A stretch of 39,194 bases of DNA from Chthonomonas calidirosea (GTDB lineage: Bacteria > Armatimonadota > Chthonomonadetes > Chthonomonadales > Chthonomonadaceae): positions 1 through 39,194 of the forward strand of contig CAMCUQ010000012.1 in the NCBI GenBank assembly GCA_945878775.1. Direction: 5' to 3'. The stretch's first letter is position 1; the number at the start of each line of letters is the position of its first letter. The notes beneath the pieces were generated by a model. That model worked only from the letters and a program-made list of their open reading frames with translations. It did no database searches and was not told where the DNA came from. Made by a program: the position numbers and the translations under genes. Positions 15,472-23,300 of this stretch are shown in pieces.

Positions 15472-16602
15472 TTACGGTTTCAAATGCTCCTTTGGGATGC
15501 TCCAAACACTCTGTAAGGCGAGCCTCAACTCCGCAGTAGCATCGCTACTTTTGGGAGTATTGGGCGCGACTAGTTGCCAGCCACGTTGGGCACATACTTG
15601 AGCCACAGCCTTACCAACATCACGACGCACTTGTTCTCTAAGGCTCTCCTTCAAAGCGGTCTCTTCCTGCCCAGAAGCCTGCTCCGTGACACGCAATAGC
15701 ACCTGCTCTGCTCCACGATCTGCGGCTGTTTTTGGTTCAAGCGACACCAACATTGTCTGTTTCTTAACCGCTGTGGGCAGTGCTTGTGCAAGCTGTGGAA
15801 TGGCTTCCAACTCCGCTTTCAAATCGATCCCTTGTTTGGCAAGCGTCTTGTCGATCTCACGCATTTTAACTTCGGAAAGGTCACGTTGATATTTCACCAA
15901 AATGGTATCCAGTTCCTTGCGGAGCGAGGCAAGTTTTGCGATAGAAATAGCACGGAAGTCTGGGCGCGGGCTGTCCCGTTCAGCGGTAAGAGAGCGTAAT
16001 TGACGCTGCACACGCTCTAAGCGCGCCCTTGTCTGCTTCAGCGACTCTCCAACATACCGTTCGGCATTGGCTTTATAGATTACCTCAACTAAAGCCCGAT
16101 TATGAATCTGATTCGCAATAAGTAGCCGACGTTTCTCCTCTTCAGCATCCATTTGGGCAACGAGTCTGTTCGCTTCTGTTTGAAATCGTGCGTCTAGCTC
16201 TTTCTGTTTGAGGCGTACTTCCCGCTCTATCTGTTGGACGGCAGTCTTGGCAAGCGAATCGACATACTGCTTCCGGAAGAACTCGGCTTTGGAGACGATG
16301 TGCTGTTGCCTATCTTCGGCAAGTGTCTCCTGTATTTCAGGCTCTTCGCCCAAGCGAACAGGATCGGGGGAAAAAGGCTTTTGGGAGAAAGGAGGGTTCA
16401 TTTGAGGTAGTACCCTCGTTTGGGTATCTCGCATTTCGCTCCAAAGAGGATGAAGCGTATAGAGCGCTTCCATGTGGACAGAGCGAAGAGGCTTCATCGC
16501 TGGTGCCTGCACTTGACAGCCCACCAAAAAGCCTCCCATAGTGCCAATCAAGGCGAGGAAGGGCATTGAATGCCCAGCCTCGCCTCGCAAAAACCTGCCC
16601 AT
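15472..16602 (-). CDS. Coiled-coil lipoprotein, possibly Skp/OmpH-related
   Basis: 376 aa. The signal peptide has Arg at 3 and 6 and a hydrophobic stretch ending in LVGC, so lipidation at Cys29 is predicted. The middle (about 110-260) is highly charged and heptad-like (for example VQQIEREVRLKQKELDARFQ), predicting a long coiled coil. The C-terminal segment VGKAVAQVCAQRGWQLV resembles the end of OmpH/Skp proteins, where a helix is followed by a strand. It sits between skp and lpxD with gaps of 4 and 2 nt. I infer a membrane-anchored periplasmic chaperone or spacer. The ATG at 16602 is preferred over one 12 codons in because only the longer form has a positively charged n-region. Confidence 0.75.
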   Translation of the reverse strand: MGRFLRGEAGHSMPFLALIGTMGGFLVGCQVQAPAMKPLRSVHMEALYTLHPLWSEMRDTQTRVLPQMNPPFSQKPFSPDPVRLGEEPEIQETLAEDRQQHIVSKAEFFRKQYVDSLAKTAVQQIEREVRLKQKELDARFQTEANRLVAQMDAEEEKRRLLIANQIHNRALVEVIYKANAERYVGESLKQTRARLERVQRQLRSLTAERDSPRPDFRAISIAKLASLRKELDTILVKYQRDLSEVKMREIDKTLAKQGIDLKAELEAIPQLAQALPTAVKKQTMLVSLEPKTAADRGAEQVLLRVTEQASGQEETALKESLREQVRRDVGKAVAQVCAQRGWQLVAPNTPKSSDATAELRLALQSVWSIPKEHLKP

Positions 16603-16606
16603 ACCT

Positions 16607-17281
16607 CTACTTCTTGTTCAGAGTGGAGATGACAGTCTCGGTGATGTCGGTCTCACCATACCATGCCACCCCTGCGCTGAACACCACAGAACAACCTTTC
16701 TCTTTTGCCACCTTGGTGACCGTCTCCCGCATATCTTTCAGCACCTTGGCGGAGACTTCGTTATCTATCTTTTGGAGGTCCTCCCGCGCCTTCTGCTGTT
16801 CGGCTCCCGTGCGAGACTCTGTATCGCTGGCGGCACGCACAAGTATGGCAAGCCGCTCTTTTTGTTGAGGACTTAGCCCCGCAGGATTCGCCTGAAGTTG
16901 ACGAAGCTCATCGGTCAGAGTTTTGCTATCGTCTTGAAGCTTTTTAAGCGACGCCTTCTTGGCGTTGTCAAAGGTTGCAGCTTGTCGCTTCTCCTCGATC
17001 AGCAGTTCCGCTAGTTTGTTCTGATCTCCTTGTGTGAGAAGGGCGTTCTGTTGCCACGTTTTCAGCTTGAGATCGGTATCTTCCAACCGCTTCTGAAAAT
17101 CGACTTGCGCGGTAGCGACATAGCGATACTCATTCCTTGCTCGCTCTTGATCAAAAACCGCTATCTTAATCCCGCCTTTGTCTTGTCCTGCATTCGCGCC
17201 CGTAATTGAGGCGATGAGGCAGAGTACAATTGCACCCAACACAATGGCTCTTAGTCCCGCAGGGGAGTCCATCTTATTCAA
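16607..17281 (-). CDS. skp: Periplasmic chaperone Skp/OmpH family
   Basis: 224 aa. A signal peptide (AIVLGAIVLCLIASITGANA) is followed by IKIAVFDQERARNEY, the standard OmpH start (IAVVD..RV). A long charged coiled-coil region comes next, and the end is KVAKEKGCSVVFSAG followed by a DITETVISTLNK tail, also typical. Skp trimers hold unfolded outer-membrane proteins on their way to BamA, and bamA lies immediately upstream. I chose the TTG at 17281 because AAAGGA lies 9 nt upstream; the next ATG at 17272 is also possible. It is longer than E. coli Skp (161 aa). Confidence 0.87.
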   Translation of the reverse strand: MNKMDSPAGLRAIVLGAIVLCLIASITGANAGQDKGGIKIAVFDQERARNEYRYVATAQVDFQKRLEDTDLKLKTWQQNALLTQGDQNKLAELLIEEKRQAATFDNAKKASLKKLQDDSKTLTDELRQLQANPAGLSPQQKERLAILVRAASDTESRTGAEQQKAREDLQKIDNEVSAKVLKDMRETVTKVAKEKGCSVVFSAGVAWYGETDITETVISTLNKK

Positions 17282-17339
17282 TGTCGTGTATCCTTTCAAA
17301 TAGTCCTAAGCGCAACGGTTCTGAAGTTTTATCTCTTCA

Positions 17340-17369
17340 AGTATAGCAGACAGAACCTCCGCCTAGCAA
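17340..17369 (-). promoter_or_regulatory. Sigma70 promoter of the skp-lpxK operon
   Basis: On the minus strand, TTGCTA (17364-17369), an 18-nt spacer and TATACT (17340-17345), in the 176-nt gap between bamA and skp. The predicted 5' leader is about 52 nt. It would drive the twelve tightly packed genes down to lpxK. Confidence 0.65.
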
Positions 17370-17457
17370 GCGATGAGAGTTGAGCGCATAAAATGCACAA
17401 GAAACCAGCCTAAAGTTATACCTCACCTTCTCGCATAGGAGACGAGGGTACTTTTTC

Positions 17458-19365
17458 CTAGAAGATGTTTCCAAAACTGATATGGGTACGTCCACCTTCA
17501 TCACCAAAACCAAAGTCGATTCGGATGGGGGCAATGGGGGTGCGAACCCGCACTCCAAACCCAACGCCGAAGTGAGGTTTGAATCCGCCTTGACTAAAGC
17601 CCTCAATGGAGGCGGTACGGTAGGTTCCTCCCCATGCGCTACCCACGTCCATAAAGAGAACTCCTGTGAAGCTACGCGCAAGGGGCTGACGCAATTCCGC
17701 AGAGAGTAGCATGGAACGGCTTCCCCAGAAGCGGTCTTCACGATACCCACGAAGCGACTCTGGACCTCCCATAAAGAACTGCTCGGAGAAGGGTAGCTTT
17801 CCCGTGGAGACGCCTATTGAGGCACGTAGAGCGACAGTGCTCTTCGGCTCATCTATTTTCTTGCGTTTTCCCGCGAGGCTGATATAGTGTCGTAGCTCCA
17901 TCGTTCCTTTAGCAAATGTGGAAGAGCCAAACACGTTTGCGCCAGAGCCTACAAGTTGAAGAACATCTATCGGACGTATCTTGGCATAGCCGAGTTGTAT
18001 GGTTGCAGACTGGTAGCTTCCAGAAGCGGGGTCCAGAAAGAGGTCACGCGTATCATGAACGATTGAGGTTGCGGCGGAGAAGACCTTGACATTTTGAAGA
18101 ATGGCGGCGTTGGAGACGTCCAATGCCAACGGGTTGGACTTTACGTTTTCGGCACGTACCGTGAAGTCTGCCCGGTAGTTCTGTCGGAAGGGGCGCCCCA
18201 GGGTGATCTGACCACCAATGCGCTCTTCAAAGTAGCGGGTATCGTTACCCAGATTGTTGTTGAGTCCCCCTCCCAAACCTCCGGCGTTGGAGTTGGTAAG
18301 GTTATTTGCGAATCGGACAAAGACGCGATCATAGAGTTGTACGCCAAGGGAGGTGTGTCGTTTATCGAGCCACGGTTGGGTATACCCTAGTTCGATGGTA
18401 TTACGCCCCGTGACGCCTCCTGTCTCCCAGCGTAGGCTGACGGTCTCTCCCATGCCTCGGAAGTTGTTCTCTGTGGCTTGTGCGAATCCTACGAGTTGTT
18501 GGCGGTTGCTAAATCCTAGCCCTGCTGCAAGCTGCCCAGTGGATCGCTCTTTCAGGGTGAGAGTGACCGCGACTTTACCGACCCCCAGAGAAGCAGGAAC
18601 AGGTTCAACTCCCTCAAAGATGCCCAAATTGAAGATGCGCTGTTGATCTTTACGCAAGAGATCAAGATTGAAGTATCCTCCCGTCTTGGTCTGCATTTCG
18701 CGCAGAATGGCACGAGGCTTGGTGCGCCTGTTGCCTACGATCTTGATTTCGGTAACGCGATCTACAATTACAGGAATGACGAGAACGGTGGGGTCTTCGA
18801 TCTTGGGACCAACGTCGGAGCCAATGTTGATGGTATATCCTTTGCGCCGGTACGCTTCGGTAATATTGTCGAGATCGAGTCGCAGTTGAAGGGGGCTATA
18901 GACCGCAGTCTTGGTGATCATCTTCTTGATTTCGTCATTGGAGATGGGACCAGAGCCTGTTATTTCATAGCGTTCTATTTTGGGGTTCTCATCCACATCA
19001 ATGACGATGGTACAGGTTCCTTCAGGGTTATTCTCCTGAGAACTGACTCGCACACCATCCTCTGCCCCAAAGCCAAAGTACCCGGTAGATACTAATGCCT
19101 CTTTGATGTCTTGAAGGGTCTGTGCATCACAGGGATCGCCCACCTTGTGGCGCGTTGCCGCAATAATATAGTCCTGGTTAAGAACTTTGTTATTGAGCAC
19201 CACAAACTTGGCTATCTTGCGAAGTGTTGAGGTTTCACGTCCTTGTAATGGAATAGGATCGCTCTTTGCCTCATGGGGTAGTGCAGTACCACAAAAAAGT
19301 AGAAGCGCACTTAATCCCTTGATATAGACCAATCCTCTGTCTCTCCTATAGGAGCCGATTCTCAT
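17458..19365 (-). CDS. bamA: Outer-membrane assembly factor BamA (Omp85)
   Basis: 635 aa, shorter than proteobacterial BamA (about 800). After a signal peptide I count three POTRA-like repeats (about 50-135, 136-215 and 215-290) rather than five. The barrel of about 345 residues carries the lid-lock-type LRGYRED (VRGY/F family motif), GSAWGG, and a C-terminal strand ending in Phe (ISFGNIF), as expected for an outer-membrane barrel. Three POTRAs recall cyanobacterial Omp85. Two Cys in the first POTRA could form a disulfide. I chose the ATG at 19365, which follows a strong GGAGGAG; a TTG three codons earlier is possible. Neighbours skp and tamB support the BAM role. Confidence 0.93.
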   Translation of the reverse strand: MRIGSYRRDRGLVYIKGLSALLLFCGTALPHEAKSDPIPLQGRETSTLRKIAKFVVLNNKVLNQDYIIAATRHKVGDPCDAQTLQDIKEALVSTGYFGFGAEDGVRVSSQENNPEGTCTIVIDVDENPKIERYEITGSGPISNDEIKKMITKTAVYSPLQLRLDLDNITEAYRRKGYTINIGSDVGPKIEDPTVLVIPVIVDRVTEIKIVGNRRTKPRAILREMQTKTGGYFNLDLLRKDQQRIFNLGIFEGVEPVPASLGVGKVAVTLTLKERSTGQLAAGLGFSNRQQLVGFAQATENNFRGMGETVSLRWETGGVTGRNTIELGYTQPWLDKRHTSLGVQLYDRVFVRFANNLTNSNAGGLGGGLNNNLGNDTRYFEERIGGQITLGRPFRQNYRADFTVRAENVKSNPLALDVSNAAILQNVKVFSAATSIVHDTRDLFLDPASGSYQSATIQLGYAKIRPIDVLQLVGSGANVFGSSTFAKGTMELRHYISLAGKRKKIDEPKSTVALRASIGVSTGKLPFSEQFFMGGPESLRGYREDRFWGSRSMLLSAELRQPLARSFTGVLFMDVGSAWGGTYRTASIEGFSQGGFKPHFGVGFGVRVRTPIAPIRIDFGFGDEGGRTHISFGNIF

Positions 19366-19485
19366 CCGGTTCAATTCTCCTCCCAGTGCATCTAAAGCGC
19401 GTTTTTCATTTGCCTACTCTCCTGTGCTTTCACGCCTTCGAAAGCCTCATTGGTAGAGAGTTTTTTCAGAGTTTAGTAGAGAGCG

Positions 19486-19507
19486 TATAACCCAATAGAG
19501 GGTTATA
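19486..19507. repeat. 8-bp perfect inverted repeat between the sigma gene and bamA
   Basis: TATAACCC and GGGTTATA separated by a 6-nt loop, 14 nt past the sigma-factor stop and about 120 nt before bamA. No T-run follows on the minus strand, so it is a weak terminator at best. It could instead be an operator or mRNA hairpin in the bamA leader. Confidence 0.5.
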
Positions 19508-19520
19508 GGGCACTCCGCTA

Positions 19521-20252
19521 CTAAGACATTTTATAGTAGGTTTCCAGTTTACGCCGGAGCATCCCCCGTGCCCTAGAGAGACGGGTTTTGACATTCTCTA
19601 GCGTCAATCCGGTCACTTCAACAATCTCATTGTAGGAGAGGTTTTGAAACTCTCTCAAGATCACGACCTCGCGGTAATCCGGGGGCAAAGCCTCTATAGC
19701 AGACAAAATGCGTTGCCGCAACTCTCGCTCTTCCAGTACGTTTTGGGGCGAATGGCTCCAATCTGGAATCTCTAGCGTTAAGCCCTGATCGTCGGCAGAA
19801 TCACGCGGTTGATCGAGCGACTCAATACGGAGCACTCTTTGCCTGTCCCGTTGACGAATGCGATTGATACAGAGGTTTCTGGCGATTTGGTAAAGCCACG
19901 TAAAAACCTTCGACTCACCGCGAAAGCGTTCATAGTGTTTGAAGGCACTGATAAAGGTCTCTTGCGTGAGGTCTGTCGCCTCTTCATAGTCTCCAATGAG
20001 GCGATAAATCACATTGAAGATTTTGCGTTCATACTTGGCAACGAGCGCATCAAAGTTAAGATTGCGGTCTGCATCTTCCGATGGGTGAATGTTCACGACG
20101 GTATCGGGGCTTCCTTGATGCGCGATGCGATCCCTACTTCCTTGTGCTGTTGGCTCACGCATGATATCCGTGCGAGGCACGGGCGCAACAGCATCACACT
20201 TCAGGTGATAGCCTAGCCCTCCATAGGTTGCCTCAAACGGTATTCCTGCCAT
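19521..20252 (-). CDS. ECF-family RNA polymerase sigma factor
   Basis: 243 aa. Region 2 runs from FDALVAKYERKIFNVIYRLIG through DLTQETFISAFKHYERFRGE to FTWLYQIARNLCINRIR. Region 4 runs from LPPDYREVVILREFQNLSYNEI to the recognition helix TLENVKTRLSRAR. Regions 1.1 and 3 are absent, as in ECF sigma factors. The about 60-residue N-terminal extension is unusual and shows no domain I recognise. I chose the ATG at 20252, with AGGGAGG about 11 nt upstream; a TTG at 20273 is also in frame. No anti-sigma gene is adjacent. Lying between tamB and bamA it likely controls envelope-stress genes, in the way RpoE does, but that is inference. Confidence 0.92.
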   Translation of the reverse strand: MAGIPFEATYGGLGYHLKCDAVAPVPRTDIMREPTAQGSRDRIAHQGSPDTVVNIHPSEDADRNLNFDALVAKYERKIFNVIYRLIGDYEEATDLTQETFISAFKHYERFRGESKVFTWLYQIARNLCINRIRQRDRQRVLRIESLDQPRDSADDQGLTLEIPDWSHSPQNVLEERELRQRILSAIEALPPDYREVVILREFQNLSYNEIVEVTGLTLENVKTRLSRARGMLRRKLETYYKMS

Positions 20253-20298
20253 CCGCGTTGCGTCCTCCCTCAAAGGTGATGAGCTCTTGCAGTTATAG

Positions 20299-20324
20299 GA
20301 CGCGGAGGCACTACGATTGTTACA
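20299..20324 (-). promoter_or_regulatory. Candidate ECF-type promoter of the sigma gene
   Basis: On the minus strand, TGTAAC (20319-20324), a 16-nt spacer and CGTC (20299-20302), about 47 nt before the ATG. This is the AAC/CGTC layout of ECF promoters such as those used by Bacillus SigX, SigM and SigW. It suggests the sigma factor transcribes its own gene. I saw no comparable match in the gaps before bamA, skp or lipA. Confidence 0.5.
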
Positions 20325-20392
20325 CTCAAAAGTAAAGGGATCACAAAAACAACTATAAAATCACGAATAACGGTTCTCTGCCCTATTTCTCC

Positions 20393-23300
20393 CTACCACC
20401 TCAAGACTCCTTCTACAAGAAGGCGCTGTTCATTCTGCTCTCGTATTTCGTAGGTTGCCTGATAGCGGTCTCGAAAGCGCATACTGGCACGAAAGGTGAA
20501 AAGTTCGCGGGATGCCGCAAGGCTACGGCTATAGCTGAGATACAACGGACCAAATAGGTGACGGGATATATTGAGACTCACATTCTGCACAGGATCGTAA
20601 CCAATCGAAAGTTCACTGAAGCCCAGTTGCTCGGCAGAGCGATCAAAGACACCAGGAAGCACCGCGCCGGTAAATACATTCGTTAGCTGATGCGCTAATA
20701 CTTGACCAGGGGTGTTGCCAATATTACGAAAGACCGTAGTGTCACCGAGGAGCAGTGTCTGCATCAGGGTTCGGGAATCGATGCTCGGATCATTGGATGT
20801 AATGCGAAGGCGCGATTCCCCTGTAACAGGATCGGTAATAGCTCCCGTGAGGGGTCCCACGATTCTCATTGAGGTGCGCTCTCTACGCCCAGTGCCTCCA
20901 AAACTGCTGGGAACCGCGATACTCGCCTCCGCCAGCAGGTTCACTTCCAAGCTAAAGCTCGGCACTCCTTCCACCAAGAGCGGGTATTTCATCACAAGCG
21001 TGCTTGGGTTTAGCAGGCTTAATCGTGTCGTTAGGAGGCGCAACTTCCCTCCTAAAAGGCTTAGTTGCCCGTCCAAGCGTGGATCAGCAGGAGAGCCAGT
21101 GGTTACTAGTTTACCTTCTACGCGGGTATCAAGCAACAGGTTTTTCAAATGAACTTCATTTCCGGCAATAAAGGCGATGTCAAACTTTGGGTAGGCAGGC
21201 GGTTTTGCGTCTGTTTGGGTGAGAGCCGCAAATTCGCCTGGGAGAGCAAACTGCGTTTCTGAGAAAGTGACAGCACCCTTCAAAACAGGCTCTTTGAGAG
21301 AGCCTGCCACCTGAAGATCGATCTCCGCTTTCCCGCGAGCAGCACCCGAATCGGCACCTGGCAGAGGAGTCTCCTCAAAAGACAAGCTTTTAATTTGCAG
21401 GCGAAGGGCGTCCCCAGAGGTGGGATGTGCATCCTCAGAAAGCCCTAGAGGAAGACTGCCAGACAAGAGAATATCGGAACCGGCGTTCTTCTTAGCAAAT
21501 TCGGTCTCTTTGAAAATATGTGTCTTGCCCTTGAAGGAGCGAACAAAGAGGCTCCCCTTCAAAAGCTCTATATCCCCTGCGACGTCGATTAAGCCGGTAG
21601 AGAGGGTCTTGAGTTGGAGGCGTGAGGATGTCAAGTTTACGCGCCCGCTAATCTCTTTGAACGGGTCTTCTAGTGTCCCGTCAATGGCTCCTGAGATCAG
21701 TAGTCGCCCTGTGCTCCCTTTCGCCAGAAGGTCGGGGAAGAAGCGCGAGAGGCTTTGAAGATTCTGCTCATCGTCGCTACGGGGGACTAGTCGAATGCTC
21801 GCCTTCACCCGGGATTCGGGTGGGAGGAACGGAGCAGTCCACTGAAAACCTTCCACCTCAGCATTGCCACGCAGCACCGTGTCCTGATAGCGCACCGCGA
21901 CGCTGTCACTCCGAATAACCCCTTCTCGGAGGCTAATATCGTTGATGTCTAGTTTCTCTAGCCCAAAGATAGGTTCCCGTTTGCCAGCGGCAAGTATCTT
22001 GACAAATTGAAACTGGCTGAGGTTGAGTGAGGCTTGTTCTATCTCTGGGGCGGTCGTCTTTCCTCGAATGTTAATCGCGAGGGTTCCTTTGCCAGACACC
22101 TCTGTCTGCCCTTGCTCGCGTAGCCAGTCTTGAAACCCACGTTTCTCCGTGGGAGGAGTATTGCTTGTTATTGGCTTGGGAGTAAGCCAATGCTTCAGAA
22201 AGCCCAAATTCACATCGACGGCGGTGACATCGACGCTCAAATTCCCTCCAAAGACGATCTCAGGAGCCTGAATCTCTAGTATGCCATCTTCTGCCTGCAA
22301 CGATAGGTTTGGAAAGGAGGCGCGTTCCCGCGTCAGTTTGCCTGCGCCTTTAACGAGGGTCACGGGATAGTTATCGAGGGAAAGAGGGGTATTTTCCCAT
22401 TGCAGAGCGATTTCAGGCTTGTCGGACGTTCCTGAAAGTGTGGCACTACCTGCCGTTGCGCCCTCCAATGAACTAAGTGCCTGTGCAATGGGTAGCAGTG
22501 CATTGCGCTTCTCGACACTCTCTGTCTCAGTGCTTCCCAAAGCCTGTAATAACTCTCTGATGCCCTTAATGCTCACCGCAGACCAGTTCAGGTCTCCTTT
22601 TAAAGCACGCTGTTCTGTTCCATACTGCAATTTTGAGATCGAGAATCTGCCTTCGCCTCCCCCCAAATCCCCTAATAGCATTCGCTCCGCAGTAAGCATT
22701 TTGTCCTGATAGCGAACGGTTCCCGTGAGGCTCCCTAGCGCATAGTTCTGGTAGTTCAGCCCTTCGGCAGAGAGGTTTAGAGTGGCGTTTGGCGTGTCAG
22801 TAGTCCCATTCACGCTCACTCTGCCAAACAGCGTCCCTCGGATAGCATCAGAATATGCGTTCTGGACGAAGGGCGACAAGATACTAGGAAGATCGATGTT
22901 TTTGGCAGCAAGGTTGAACGCGATGTTTTTGCCAGGTCCCACGCTCCCAGAGCCATCTATCTGCCCTTGCGCGAGCTGTAGCATGATCGTGGGGAATTCC
23001 ACTCGGTTCTGTTTGTACCCAATCGTAAATTCCGCGTCGGCGATAGGCAGATCGTTGACCGTTGTATTTTCGAGATAGAGTTTGAACGGAAAACGTGTAC
23101 TGAGGTCGCGTGTGGTTCCTATCAAAGAAATCTCATCTGTCGCTACAGTTCCAGACGCCCTCACTTGCCGGGCATCGATACCTGCAAGAGTAAGGAGGCG
23201 GTTGATATCAACATTTTCCGCCTGTGCCGAAATGCTTATAGAGGGCGGGGTCTTTTGGAGGGTGTCCAATCCCGCAACGATTCCAGAGATGTTGATGAAG

